64,000 nucleotides of DNA from Methanoregula sp. (GTDB taxonomy: Archaea > Halobacteriota > Methanomicrobia > Methanomicrobiales > Methanospirillaceae): contig JAKLGZ010000001.1 in NCBI GenBank assembly GCA_022710385.1, forward strand, positions 40,615 through 104,614, written 5' to 3'. A program made the translations under genes and the position numbers. The notes under the pieces were generated by a model that saw only the letters and a program-made list of their open reading frames with translations, searched no databases and had not been told where the DNA came from. Positions 45,358 to 55,467 of the stretch are shown one piece after another (positions within the stretch are counted from its first letter, which is position 1; each line of letters starts with the position of its first letter).

Positions 45358-46422
45358 ATGCAAAATGATGAGAAAATAATCTGCCTCAATCCGTTCGTTT
45401 GGTTCGATGTGGGTCCTGAGGGAATTGTCTCTGTATGCTGCCCTGCCTGGCTTGGAATACCTATTGGAGATTTGCAATCTTCATCGGTAGAAGAGATCTG
45501 GAACGGAGAGAAGGCACAGGAGATCAGGCTATCGATTATCGATGGATCCTTCAGGTATTGCAACCTCAATAAGTGCGGTTATTTTCAGTCCAGGGTTGGA
45601 CCGGTAAAGAAATTGAGAGATGTGGAATACGACAATATCCGGGAAGTGATAAAAAACAAGGTCACTCATCTGCCATTCGGTCCCCTGGCAATCAATTGCT
45701 CGTATGATAGATCATGCAACCTGTCCTGCCCATCCTGTCGTCAGAACATTATTGTCCAGACCGACAAGGAAAAGCAGATTCTGGATATCCAGAAGAAAAT
45801 CAGGGATCAGGCCTTGAAAGATGCCTATCTCCTGAACATAACCGGATCGGGAGATCCTTTTGGCAGCCCCTATTTCAGGAAGTGGTTGCAGACCATGAAA
45901 CGGGAGGAGATGCCGAACCTGAAAAGGATTCAACTCCATACGAATGGACAGCTCTGGACCCCTCGGTTATGGAGCACCATCCCTGAAGAGATCAGGCCTC
46001 TCGTCAACCGGGCACAGATATCGATTGATGCAGCAACTCCCGGGACCTATGAAATAAACAGGCGAGGTGGGAGCTTTGAAAAGTTGCTGCAAAACCTGGA
46101 ATTCATCAGCCAGCTCAGAAAAAATGGATCTCTCACCTGGGTGGTAATCAGCATGGTAGTCCAGGAGAATAACTTCCGGGAGATGCCTGATTTTGTCAGG
46201 CTGGGAAAAAGGTTCGGATTCGATCGGGTGATGTTCAGTCTGCTTTGCGACTGGGGAACGTTTTCTGAAAAGGAATATCATAGCCGGTGCGTCCATTTCC
46301 CCAACCATCCAAGGCACCAGGAATTTCTCGATCTCCTCAAAGATGAAATATTCACAGAAAGGATTGTGAATCTAGGAAGTCTGACGGAGTATAGAAATAA
46401 AATCCTCAAGAAAGGCAGATAA
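45358..46422 (+). CDS. Radical SAM enzyme with N-terminal SPASM-like cysteine domain
   Basis: A 354-residue cytoplasmic iron-sulfur enzyme. The SAM cluster motif is C120-x3-C124-x2-C127 (SCNLSCPSC). N-terminal cysteines C27, C28, C68 and C73, with the I-G-D-L-Q-S-S-S-V-E-E-I-W-N signature at 36-49, form a SPASM-like cluster domain placed before, rather than after, the barrel. Such enzymes occur in glycan and peptide-modification clusters. It heads a lower-GC island with FkbM, asparagine-synthase-like and GT-C-like genes, so modification of a surface sugar or peptide is plausible. It is convergent with the 46483 gene. Confidence 0.85.
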   Translation: MQNDEKIICLNPFVWFDVGPEGIVSVCCPAWLGIPIGDLQSSSVEEIWNGEKAQEIRLSIIDGSFRYCNLNKCGYFQSRVGPVKKLRDVEYDNIREVIKNKVTHLPFGPLAINCSYDRSCNLSCPSCRQNIIVQTDKEKQILDIQKKIRDQALKDAYLLNITGSGDPFGSPYFRKWLQTMKREEMPNLKRIQLHTNGQLWTPRLWSTIPEEIRPLVNRAQISIDAATPGTYEINRRGGSFEKLLQNLEFISQLRKNGSLTWVVISMVVQENNFREMPDFVRLGKRFGFDRVMFSLLCDWGTFSEKEYHSRCVHFPNHPRHQEFLDLLKDEIFTERIVNLGSLTEYRNKILKKGR

Positions 46423-46482
46423 GTCCCTGTTCCGTCATTGAAAAGGATTTCACTGTATTTTTTATCCCCACATTGTGTAAGT

Positions 46483-48771
46483 TTATCCCATGGTCACGAT
46501 GAAAGGTCCGTCGCTGGTATCGCTGCAGGCGGGATATCTTGTACTGGATATTCGAATGCGGAAATCACTTCCCGAAGGCGTGTTGGAGGGGAGTGACAGG
46601 CTGAATGTTCCGGTGCCATCTGTTCCGATTGGATGCCTTGAGGCGATGGTCGCCAGCACTGATTCCGACCGGAGTGCCTCGATCTGCACTGTTGCCCCCG
46701 GATAACCGGTATAATTCCATTCGATCGTTTGTGCAGAACCCGGTTGCCAGACCTCTCCGCCGTTGGGAGACATTACGGTAATAACTGAACTGTTCGAGGA
46801 TACCGTATCAGTGTTATTCAGATATGCCGAATAGCCTGAACTGGTCAGATTCTCCCTAACTCGGGATCCATACTGTGGATCTTGCAGCTCAGGCTTTGCC
46901 TTCATCATCCCGATGTAGTTGAAACGTTCTTCCTCATACTGCTGTGTGGTCATCCCTGCTTTCTTCCTGTTCATATATCCAGTCAGATCAAGGAATGCAT
47001 ATCTTCCATCGTTACTCATGAACGCCTCTGCGCCGGTCAGATTACGGTAGATCTCAACGATCTCTTCCCCTTCGTCACTGTAGCCATATCTGTCGATCAG
47101 AAGGCCTGTAAAACCTGAGTGATACAGATGGTCCAGCACTTCTGCAGGCTCAGAGGTGGCGACGACTACCTGCCAATTGTCCCAGAATCGTCCTTTCATG
47201 GTCGGATAACTCCATTGTACCCCATGGGTGTGGAGGTACGGTTTCACACTGTCAAGGGGGAGTATCCTGCCAGGAGGAGATGATTGCGGGAATCCTCCAA
47301 TATCTGGTAGTATAAATATCGTGGATCCTGAAGGCATCATCTCATCAATCTGGGAGAAATAGACCTCATGATCAAGGAACTCCTGCTCCCGCTCCTTGTC
47401 AGACCAGGAATTGAATGAACACCAGGCCGGTACCTGATCATACACCCCCATGGTGAGAATAATCAGAAGGATTAGTACAAAGGCAGGGCAGAAATATGGT
47501 TTTTGTCGGTATTGTTCGAAAATAATCTGGAGCATCATCAGGACCGCAAGGATGGCGAAAAAACCGAGATATATACTGATCCGGTTATACGAATGAATGG
47601 CAGGAAACAGCAGGGCTATGATCGCTGAGATACCCCCGATTGTTCCGATAAGAATCCCTGATATGGTAAGAAGGGACAGATGATCCATCACCTCACTCCG
47701 ATCTCCTACCTTTCTCTGCATCGGTTGCCATTCCCGAAGAAAGATCCATCCGAGCAGAAGAACCAGTCCGATGCTCCCGATAATACCAAGAGTGGCGCTC
47801 ACATTTTCATTCACCAGGGGCCTCGAAACGGTGTATTTTCGGGCGATTTCAGCAAAAAACGGGATGCGATGTCCGGGCGCAGGAAGGAAGAGCTGGATGA
47901 GCTTCATCCCCCATTCTTCCGCCTCGAACGGTGCCCGCGAGCTGATCAGCAGTGATGATCCGTAACGGAGTTCATACAGCAGGGATGGGAGTTTGTTCAG
48001 CAGTGCAAAGATGGCCAGAAGTATCCCTGAGATCACACCGTTTAATAACGGGATCAGATCAAACGACCGTGAAGCAGACCAGAGTGTGGCAACCACAACG
48101 AAGAGAAGACCAAAATAGCCATAATACGTGTGGGTTGAGGTGATGAGCAGAATAATTGCAGCAATTATTCCTTTTTGCGTCACTACAATGTGAAACCGTG
48201 CATCGGATCCTTCCCTCTTTAAAAACACGGGTTCCCCCTGGCAGATCCAGAGGATGACGAGGACCATAAGGGGAACCATGTAATAGGCGGTCAGATTAAA
48301 ATGGTTGATCCGGGTAACGTGAAAGAATAAAAATGCGAAGAGGATACTGCCAAAGACTGCAATCGGATAGGTTATCCGGACCTGTCGGAAGACATACAAT
48401 GAGCAGAGAGCGGTCAGGAAAAATCCGAGGATGTAATAGGTGTTCATCACCACGGCATAATTGTCTGAAAAGAGACTGAGTAACTTCATTATCAGGAGAT
48501 CAAGATTATTTCCGATGGGATAATCGTACATCTCGAGCCGGCCTGGTACTCCGACCATCGGATTTTCGAGCCACCATCCGGTCTCGATAACGGTCTTTGT
48601 CAGGAGGTTATATTCCAGGCCGTCGCCTTCATAGGTAAAAGGTACATCCAGCCGGACGCCATTGGTGAGATCAAGGGTAAAGTTCAGGTAGAGTACACAC
48701 AGTAAAAGAAGGATAAAAATCCAAATAATTGAGGTTTTGGAAACGGATGGCAGATTTTTCCAGTTCACCAT
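46483..48771 (-). CDS. Polytopic GT-C/YfhO-like membrane protein with C-terminal KNH-like module
   Basis: A 762-residue membrane protein. Roughly a dozen transmembrane helices span residues 13-450. The first outward loop has E-G-D-G-L-E-Y, the place of the catalytic Asp in GT-C lipid-sugar glycosyltransferases. A soluble domain (about 455-650) follows, like YfhO-type proteins. The final ~100 residues are one KNH-like module (SPNGGEVWQPGS through F-I-V-T-M-G). Sugar transfer from polyprenyl phosphate to a surface acceptor is inferred. TATA box ~34 bp upstream. Confidence 0.82.
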   Translation of the reverse strand: MVNWKNLPSVSKTSIIWIFILLLLCVLYLNFTLDLTNGVRLDVPFTYEGDGLEYNLLTKTVIETGWWLENPMVGVPGRLEMYDYPIGNNLDLLIMKLLSLFSDNYAVVMNTYYILGFFLTALCSLYVFRQVRITYPIAVFGSILFAFLFFHVTRINHFNLTAYYMVPLMVLVILWICQGEPVFLKREGSDARFHIVVTQKGIIAAIILLITSTHTYYGYFGLLFVVVATLWSASRSFDLIPLLNGVISGILLAIFALLNKLPSLLYELRYGSSLLISSRAPFEAEEWGMKLIQLFLPAPGHRIPFFAEIARKYTVSRPLVNENVSATLGIIGSIGLVLLLGWIFLREWQPMQRKVGDRSEVMDHLSLLTISGILIGTIGGISAIIALLFPAIHSYNRISIYLGFFAILAVLMMLQIIFEQYRQKPYFCPAFVLILLIILTMGVYDQVPAWCSFNSWSDKEREQEFLDHEVYFSQIDEMMPSGSTIFILPDIGGFPQSSPPGRILPLDSVKPYLHTHGVQWSYPTMKGRFWDNWQVVVATSEPAEVLDHLYHSGFTGLLIDRYGYSDEGEEIVEIYRNLTGAEAFMSNDGRYAFLDLTGYMNRKKAGMTTQQYEEERFNYIGMMKAKPELQDPQYGSRVRENLTSSGYSAYLNNTDTVSSNSSVITVMSPNGGEVWQPGSAQTIEWNYTGYPGATVQIEALRSESVLATIASRHPIGTDGTGTFSLSLPSNTPSGSDFRIRISSTRYPACSDTSDGPFIVTMG

Positions 48772-48800
48772 TCTACCAGCCTAATATCGTAATAGAATGG

Positions 48801-48810
48801 CAATATATCC
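48801..48810 (-). promoter_or_regulatory. TATA box of the 46483-48771 gene
   Basis: GGATATATTG on the minus strand lies about 34 bp before the ATG. Confidence 0.55.
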
Positions 48811-49023
48811 TTTGCTCGTTTCCCATCAGTCCGGTACTGTTATTTGCCGTCATTATGAGACCACAACAGTCGCGGGAACATCCAGGGAGGGGGTGTTGGC
48901 AGGATTTGAGTCGGGATTTAAAACCTGGTGATCTTTATCCTTGTGATAATTTACGATACGGAGTGAGAATGCTCGAACCGGGAATCATCAAGAATGCAGG
49001 AATAAAATGGAATAAATCTCATA

Positions 49024-49812
49024 TCACCGGGCAGCCATGAAATAAAAATTAGTATGGGTGTAAAATTCCTGACAAAAATCCGTTCTGTCCAGGGAAGCCT
49101 GCCCATTCGTCTTCAGCCAGTCTTTCATCAGAAATAATCTCAGATTACACTGGCCCGAAAGAAGATCATATACCTCTTCAGGAGTGGTTCCATAATAATC
49201 TGCAGCTCCAAGTCCGTGTTCAAAAATGATGACCGGTCGGTTTCTTTTGATGGTATTGACTGAACCCCTGAACACTTCCAGTTCGGCACCCTCAACGTCT
49301 ACTTTAATGAGATGAATCAGGGTGTCTTCTGGAATAATACTATCGAGGACATTGGTCCGGACGGTTATCTCCTCAATAGTTTCGGAACGCTTTTCATATT
49401 CTCTTATCCGGAAACCACTGTATCCCGGATTGCTCGTCACATGTTTGAACGAAGTCATTCCCTCATGATCGCTTAAAGCGGAATCGTAGATTCGTACATT
49501 CGGATAGTTCCCAAATGATACTTTCAATTCCTGATACAAATCCGGAAGTGGTTCGAAGGCAAAGTGTGTTCCATTGGGGGCCAGTTTTAACATTTCGGTG
49601 AGAATGACTCCCTGATGACAACCAACGTCTATGCAATTGGAGTCCGGTTCAAGAACTTTTTTCATGACGTGGAAGGTTTGAGTATTATATTCGAGATCCA
49701 AACTGAGATCCTTATTCAATGGCTCATGAGATCGAAAAAAGAAGTCATGTACCTTTCTTGCAAAAGGTTCAAGAGGAGTTCCTATAACTAACTCCCGTAC
49801 ATATCTCTTCAT
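49024..49812 (-). CDS. FkbM-family methyltransferase
   Basis: A 262-residue SAM-dependent O-methyltransferase. Motif I is C-I-D-V-G-C-H-Q-G near 60-68, followed by F-E-P-L-P (about 90), with V-D-V-E-G-A-E-L-E-V near 170, the FkbM hallmark. FkbM enzymes often methylate sugars in glycan clusters, which suits the two neighbouring GT-C-like genes. The gene is AT-richer than the window average. Third in order on the minus strand, about 95 bp after the 49907 gene. Confidence 0.88.
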   Translation of the reverse strand: MKRYVRELVIGTPLEPFARKVHDFFFRSHEPLNKDLSLDLEYNTQTFHVMKKVLEPDSNCIDVGCHQGVILTEMLKLAPNGTHFAFEPLPDLYQELKVSFGNYPNVRIYDSALSDHEGMTSFKHVTSNPGYSGFRIREYEKRSETIEEITVRTNVLDSIIPEDTLIHLIKVDVEGAELEVFRGSVNTIKRNRPVIIFEHGLGAADYYGTTPEEVYDLLSGQCNLRLFLMKDWLKTNGQASLDRTDFCQEFYTHTNFYFMAAR

Positions 49813-49906
49813 ATCTGACCTTCCGATCTATACATTTCCATGGTAACACCTTAATGAGGAGGTAGAAGATTCAATAAAAAAATCCGTTGTCCTCTTCATT
49901 TTAAAA

Positions 49907-51820
49907 TCACCCGGCACTGATATTAAAAGTCCTGTTGCTCATATCAGAATACGTGGGATTATCGATGCTGATAACCTGTATTTTATAATCAGTTCCCAAA
50001 CGCATCGTTTTGGGAACAATCACACTGAACGTACCGGTTCCATCAGATCCGACTGATGTGTTGTGGGTGACTACACCGTAGACTACTGATCGCTCAAGCA
50101 ATTCAATTCTTACCGCAGATCCGGGATTACCGGAATATCTCCAGCTGATGGTGTGGTGAGAACCTTGAAACCAGTTCTCACCCCCGTTTGGATCAACCAC
50201 CGTTATGGTAGAATTATTACTGTTGTTTAACGATGATGTGCTGGTCTCGTTATCAGAAGTATGGGAAGGAATGAGGGGTCCGGTATTGAATTTGTAAATA
50301 TGGTGTTCGCCGAATTCTTTCACAAGCGTGGCATTTCCTGCAATCCATCGATATGGTTCGATGATATTTTCCGAGCAGATGAAATATATGGTCTCCCCCT
50401 GATGTGCTGCAACAATTGGACCGAGCTGATCAGCGGATTCCGCGTTATACACCGATAGATTATGGATGATATGGGAATCGTAATACCTGAACGAGGGAGT
50501 AGACCAGGTCGGTATAATAATGATGAGGTCACCTTCACCCGTCAGATCCTGTATCTCCCGCGTTATCCCCTTCCAATCCTCCCATTTTGCATCAAGAGAA
50601 TAATAGGAATGGAGTGAAGGGACACAAAGAAGGGCAATAACGATGATCGCAATTCCGAGAAAACGGGTTGGACTGAACCATGTTCTGAAAGGGAGAAAGA
50701 CAAATGCGATTCCGATAAAGATGAACGCAATCAGGATGATAAAATAGCGTGGATCGGTGGGCATCGTATAAGATAACACCCATGCTGAAGTCAATGGGAT
50801 GAGTATGGCAATCACGAGGAGTAAAAATTTTCTCACGTCTGTTCTGAATAGTTGAATGAGGCCGAGGAGAAAGAGTACGGCGAAAAGGTACACCGTGATA
50901 AGGTGGCCTGTTCCAATTCCCCCAAAATATTGTATACCCATAGCCTTGATCAGCTCCGGTCCGCGAATACCCCAGGTGAGTGGTTCGTTTATTTTCCCGG
51001 AATATGACCCGAATAAGTACGGAATAAACGGAGAGACCACGAGCAGAAATGTCGCGAATGTCACTACCAGCGGTTTCCCGATCGATTCGGAAAGAGGCAG
51101 CCTGAAACGGGAGATGAGTAACCAGACCACGAATATTGGAATCCCCACGATTGCAGCGTTATGTGTCCAGCATGCCAGACCTAAAAAAAGGCCCGAAAAA
51201 ATCCAGTATAACGTACGGTCAGTACGAAGTGCCCTGAGAAAGAAAAACAATGCAATCAGGAGGAGAAATAATAGCAGGGCGTAAGGTCGTGCCTCCTGGG
51301 AATACCAGAGATGAAATGTTGAAAAGGTAAGCAGCGCGGCACTGATCACCCCTATATTCCGATCATAGAACTCCGTTCCTATCCCATACATCACGGGGAT
51401 GGTGAGCGTCCCGATGAGTGCCGGGGCAAGCCGCAATACAAATTCGCTGCTTCCAAGGGAGAGCATCAGATGTTCAATCCAGAAAAAGAGTGGAGGGTTG
51501 ATATCGCCGGATGGATTTGTCCATATCTCGAGGAAAGATTGTTGCGAACGATGGAGGGCTGTCACTTCATCCAGCCAGAGCGAGACGTCTCCCATGTGAT
51601 ATAATCGCAACAGGAGACCAATAAGCGTCAGAAAAATCAGGATTTTTATGTATGGGCCATCCGAATACGATTTTTTGATTCGCTGATATGACTCAGAAAT
51701 AGATCGTGCCAGTTCATCCCTTTTTTTAATGCAAGCCATATGGATATTGGAGGGGGTTTTTTGTGGGGTGTGAAAAAAAATGAGTGATGAATTCATCAGG
51801 GGACTTTTCCATTCAGACAC
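49907..51820 (-). CDS. GT39/PMT-type (ArnT-like) glycosyltransferase with C-terminal KNH-like module
   Basis: A polytopic membrane glycosyltransferase of the PMT_2 class, up to 637 residues. The first outward loop carries L-W-L-D-E-V (Asp84-Glu85, counted from 51820) and I-N-P-P-L-F-F-W follows, as in ArnT-like enzymes using polyprenyl-phosphate sugars. About twelve helices run to residue ~400. A soluble segment comes next, then a Ser/Thr/Asn-rich linker and one KNH-like module ending F-N-I-S-A-G. The true start is unsure: ATGs at 51820, 51796 and 51739 are in frame, and a TATA-like element near 51838 favours 51796. Confidence 0.85.
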   Translation of the reverse strand: MSEWKSPLMNSSLIFFHTPQKTPSNIHMACIKKRDELARSISESYQRIKKSYSDGPYIKILIFLTLIGLLLRLYHMGDVSLWLDEVTALHRSQQSFLEIWTNPSGDINPPLFFWIEHLMLSLGSSEFVLRLAPALIGTLTIPVMYGIGTEFYDRNIGVISAALLTFSTFHLWYSQEARPYALLLFLLLIALFFFLRALRTDRTLYWIFSGLFLGLACWTHNAAIVGIPIFVVWLLISRFRLPLSESIGKPLVVTFATFLLVVSPFIPYLFGSYSGKINEPLTWGIRGPELIKAMGIQYFGGIGTGHLITVYLFAVLFLLGLIQLFRTDVRKFLLLVIAILIPLTSAWVLSYTMPTDPRYFIILIAFIFIGIAFVFLPFRTWFSPTRFLGIAIIVIALLCVPSLHSYYSLDAKWEDWKGITREIQDLTGEGDLIIIIPTWSTPSFRYYDSHIIHNLSVYNAESADQLGPIVAAHQGETIYFICSENIIEPYRWIAGNATLVKEFGEHHIYKFNTGPLIPSHTSDNETSTSSLNNSNNSTITVVDPNGGENWFQGSHHTISWRYSGNPGSAVRIELLERSVVYGVVTHNTSVGSDGTGTFSVIVPKTMRLGTDYKIQVISIDNPTYSDMSNRTFNISAG

Positions 51821-51900
51821 TCATAATACTATTTTTAAATTCGAACTCGATCTGGGATATTTTATCCTCCTAAAAAAAACGACTATTCTCTCATTGGTCA

Positions 51901-53406
51901 TTATGACCTTCGAGGGAACTGATTCCGGATTCCCTCTACCGCCAAATCCGGGTTGCGAAATGCCCTGCCGAGATTCCTTAGTAGTCTGCGGATTGGAAGA
52001 GTAATTTTCAGGGATCCGATCGGCGTGTTGAAGGGCCATTCGAGCAGTTCAGGCCATTCCTGCTGGATGATATCCCGCATGAGGCTTCCTGAACGCCGAT
52101 ATCCGGTTGGCAGGGAGAGCATTGCGGTAATTACTTCCCGGTGGCACATCGGGAACAGCGTAAAGCCCGGGTTGTCGCCGTAAGCATATGGCCAGATTCC
52201 TGCCCAGCAACCGATCCGCTGCTCCAGCATGAAGAGATCCATGATGGGGGATGCATTGGTGAAGGGGACCGTATCCAGCCATTGCCTGGCAGCCTCGAGG
52301 GCTTCTCTGGTATATGGTGCCCTGCAGTAATCAAGCAACCGTTCAGGACTCACTGTGTCTGTCATGGCATACTCGCGACTCCAGTAAGCCCGGCCCAGTC
52401 CTCCTGCAACCCCATAGAGGCGGGCATACACCGGATTAGCCTGCCTGAACATCGTGTATCCCTGCCACCCGCGGACTTCCCCGGTGCTGAACCCGATTCT
52501 GTTCATCCACTCTTCCATATCCTCCGGTTTTGGTTCCAGAGGAGGGAGTACAGAATGAGGTATGTGACATCGCTTTCCAATCTGTCTGGCGATTGCGATG
52601 TCGACGGCGGTAACCTCATCATCAGCCAGAGAGAAGGTGAGCAGTTCCAGCCGGTTTGCCACGTCCCTGGCACAAGCGAGCAACATCCGCGAGTCCTCCC
52701 CCCCCGTGAGGCAGAGATACGTTGGAGTCGATTTTATGACGGCTGCAATATTCCTCCTGCCAACAGCCGAAATGATCTTGATAGCCTCTTCAACCCCCAT
52801 CGTGTTCTGTATCGGCCCAATCGGCCAATGACGGACGCTCTGCCAGGTGGAAAGATCCAGGTAATGGTTTGGCAGAAGGCGGAAGATATGATATCGCGGT
52901 GTGAGATCGAGAGGATACATGGCATTGGTATGGGGGATCCCAAGTTCTCCGGCAAGGTCAATCCGGTCGTTAGTCAGATTGTCGTAAGGGATCAGGTTCG
53001 TTGTCGAGGCAATGATTTTTCCATGAGGATAGTAAACGGCCGACAAAGAACCGCAGGGATCGAGATAGACCCGGGGCCATCGGGTTCCCGCAAATACGGT
53101 GAGGAACCTCCCCCCAAAGCGGTAGGTGAATTCTTCTTCAGCGGATTCCCGTCCGTCAATAAGACCGTTCACACGTAGGGTATCATTATCTTGTAAAAGC
53201 CTGCCATGCTCGTCAATAGCATATCCTAAAAGCCAGCCTGTGGCTCGGTTGTTCTCATCAAAGAGCCTGATAACCGGGAGTGTAGGGTGACTCCCCAAGA
53301 ACCAGTCTCCGATTCTTTCCGAAATCCACGTTTCTGGGATGTTCTTGATGGTCGTATCAAGAATGAACTGCCCAGGGAGATCCGGATTACTGCGGGTACC
53401 TGCCAT
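51901..53406 (-). CDS. Asparagine-synthase-like amidotransferase without N-terminal Cys
   Basis: A 501-residue cytoplasmic protein of the asparagine synthetase class. The PP-loop reads L-T-G-G-E-D-S-R at 233-240 (usual SGGxDS), so ATP-dependent activation is likely. An N-terminal glutaminase-like region is present (L-D-P-C-G-S near 116), but the protein starts Met-Ala-Gly, without the nucleophilic Cys2, so it cannot use glutamine in the usual way. Such variants occur in surface-glycan and lasso-peptide clusters as amide or ester formers. A TATA box lies about 60 bp upstream, and it may lead the 49024-53406 unit. Confidence 0.87.
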   Translation of the reverse strand: MAGTRSNPDLPGQFILDTTIKNIPETWISERIGDWFLGSHPTLPVIRLFDENNRATGWLLGYAIDEHGRLLQDNDTLRVNGLIDGRESAEEEFTYRFGGRFLTVFAGTRWPRVYLDPCGSLSAVYYPHGKIIASTTNLIPYDNLTNDRIDLAGELGIPHTNAMYPLDLTPRYHIFRLLPNHYLDLSTWQSVRHWPIGPIQNTMGVEEAIKIISAVGRRNIAAVIKSTPTYLCLTGGEDSRMLLACARDVANRLELLTFSLADDEVTAVDIAIARQIGKRCHIPHSVLPPLEPKPEDMEEWMNRIGFSTGEVRGWQGYTMFRQANPVYARLYGVAGGLGRAYWSREYAMTDTVSPERLLDYCRAPYTREALEAARQWLDTVPFTNASPIMDLFMLEQRIGCWAGIWPYAYGDNPGFTLFPMCHREVITAMLSLPTGYRRSGSLMRDIIQQEWPELLEWPFNTPIGSLKITLPIRRLLRNLGRAFRNPDLAVEGIRNQFPRRS

Positions 53407-53465
53407 GTATTCTATGCCCCCTATCTCTTACGAAATCTCTTCCTATCCTTTACTATCCGATTGTT

Positions 53466-53477
53466 GAATATAAATGG
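53466..53477 (-). promoter_or_regulatory. TATA box of the asparagine-synthase-like gene
   Basis: CCATTTATATTC on the minus strand lies about 65 bp before the start codon. Confidence 0.5.
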
Positions 53478-53704
53478 TGAGGATTGCAATGCTTGATTCC
53501 CCGTAAAAAAAGATGGTAATTCCTGGAACTCTCACATAGATTCGTGAGCATTCTGTTTTGTTGCACCAAGAGAGAATGAATTCACACACAATCTGGTATT
53601 ATATCCCCTTCTGACTCCTCTCTTCCCTCACTGAGAGCGTTTTGCCGTGAGAGGTGAAGGCAAGGGAAGCGTGATTCATAAGGATTGGGGAACGGACTGT
53701 TGTT

Positions 53705-55165
53705 TTAACGCAAATCAAATCCCCGGACAAGCCCCCCGATCAGGATGAGCACCGGGAGAATCTCCAGCCTGCCGATCCACATCACCAGGATAAAGAGCCA
53801 CTTGACCGTTACCGGGCTTGCAGCGGTCAGGTACCCAAAACTCATGCCATTGTTGGCGACAGCGGAGATGACCTCGAAGGTAACCTGGTACACCTCGAAC
53901 TGAGTTGGAGCAAGATGGAGAGCGAGGATGACTGCCACGATCACGGTCAGAAGGTACAGGCTGATGATCAGCATATTCTTCGACAGTTCGAGTTCAGAAA
54001 TTTTTGCGGGAATATTTCTTCCTTCATGTTTGAAGGGAACCATCACGCTTCCCCTGACAAACAGGCGTTTGAACCACCAGACCAGGCCTTCATAGCCGAG
54101 AATAATACGGTTGGCCTTAATGCCTCCTGCCGTACTCCCTGAGGCACCTCCTATCAGCATCAGGAGCATGATAACCAGCAGAGGGAGGGGGAGCCAGAGG
54201 AGGGATGAGTTCTGAAATCCGGTGGTGGTTAATCCGGATACTGTGCAGAACGTCCCCATCCTGACTGCATCAAAAAGGGAGATAGTGTGGAGAATGTACA
54301 GATTGAGGACGACGATTGCTGAACCAGCAAAAGAGAGGACTAGTATCAGCCGGACGACTGAATTTTTGAATATTTCTCTTGCTTTTCCCCGGTACATCAG
54401 GAAATACATCTTGAAAGGAAGCGCTCCTGCAATCATCACCGGGATCAGGAGAAATTCGAGGGAAGGATTGTTATAATAGGACATTCCGGCTTCGTGCGGG
54501 GTAAAACCCCCGGTAGAGATCCCAACCATTGCCAGGTTCACGGCATCCCAGAGGTGAATGTCTGACAGGAGGATGAGCCCTGTTGAAAGGAGGGTCAGGG
54601 TGACATATATCAGCCAGATCCTTCTCCCGGTGGAGACAACGTTTGGCATCAGGTCTTCGGATCTCCCCTCCGAACGGTAGAGCTGGGACTGCGAGAGACC
54701 AGACCGGTCAAGCATGGCAATCCCGAATGCGATCACCCCAATCCCACCCAACCATTGCGTGAATGATCGCCAGAAGATAAGAGTTTTCGGCATGGTGTCT
54801 ATCGAGCTCATGACCGTGATCCCCGTATCGGTCCAGCCTGACATGGATTCGAAGATACCGTCTGTCCATGGTACCTCCAGGGCGAGCACAAAGGGAACAG
54901 CACCGATAACAGCCGCGGCAAGCCAGGTCAGGGCAACCGCGACAAGTGCAACAGAGAGGGAGGGAATATAAGGCTTTCTCGGCACCTTGGAGATGAGAAA
55001 CCCGGATGCGAGAAAGAGAAACGGGACCGTGCCCATCGGGAGGATCATCTCCCACTCACGGTAGATGATGAGGACGATGAACGGGACCAGGGTGACCAGG
55101 GCGAGGAACTCGAAGATGAGCCCCATGTCATGAGCAACGATCGCCAGGTGCCCAAGTCGTTTCAT
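53705..55165 (-). CDS. trkH: Potassium uptake protein TrkH
   Basis: A 486-residue channel-like K+ transporter with four TM-P-TM repeats. The selectivity loops are visible as T-D-T-G near 112-115, S-T-G-G-F near 220-224, T-T-T-G-F near 318-322 and A-N-N-G near 442-445, each providing the conserved Gly. G-G-A-S-G-S-T-A-G-G-I-K-A-N at about 345-358 is a TrkH family signature. The usual TrkA partner gene is not adjacent; 300 bp of non-coding sequence precede it and no regulator lies within the window. Confidence 0.93.
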   Translation of the reverse strand: MKRLGHLAIVAHDMGLIFEFLALVTLVPFIVLIIYREWEMILPMGTVPFLFLASGFLISKVPRKPYIPSLSVALVAVALTWLAAAVIGAVPFVLALEVPWTDGIFESMSGWTDTGITVMSSIDTMPKTLIFWRSFTQWLGGIGVIAFGIAMLDRSGLSQSQLYRSEGRSEDLMPNVVSTGRRIWLIYVTLTLLSTGLILLSDIHLWDAVNLAMVGISTGGFTPHEAGMSYYNNPSLEFLLIPVMIAGALPFKMYFLMYRGKAREIFKNSVVRLILVLSFAGSAIVVLNLYILHTISLFDAVRMGTFCTVSGLTTTGFQNSSLLWLPLPLLVIMLLMLIGGASGSTAGGIKANRIILGYEGLVWWFKRLFVRGSVMVPFKHEGRNIPAKISELELSKNMLIISLYLLTVIVAVILALHLAPTQFEVYQVTFEVISAVANNGMSFGYLTAASPVTVKWLFILVMWIGRLEILPVLILIGGLVRGFDLR

Positions 55166-55467
55166 GTACTATGAACATTATGTCCCTATCAACAATAGTG
55201 TTCTCTATCGGTGGCATGCAGGCACCCCATGATTGCGCTTCAGGGGACAAGATATGGTCCGTTCATAATAAAAATGAAGGAGCGGGCCTTTGGGGGATGA
55301 TCCGGGATATCTCTTTCTCACCCAGGAGATGCAGAGACCATGAGAGAAGGCACTGATCCCCTCACATACCGGAAGGAATGGTGCATTGTATCAGCAGCAA
55401 CTTCTGCATAAGCCTTCCCGGCAGAGATCAAAAGTGACAGTTCTCCAGAAACCCGCTCCCCCCTCTA
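55166..55467 (-). other. Gene-free stretch between trkH and the 55468 gene
   Basis: No convincing gene. AATAATAAAAATG at about 55265 is TATA-like on both strands. Nothing else stands out. Confidence 0.35.
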
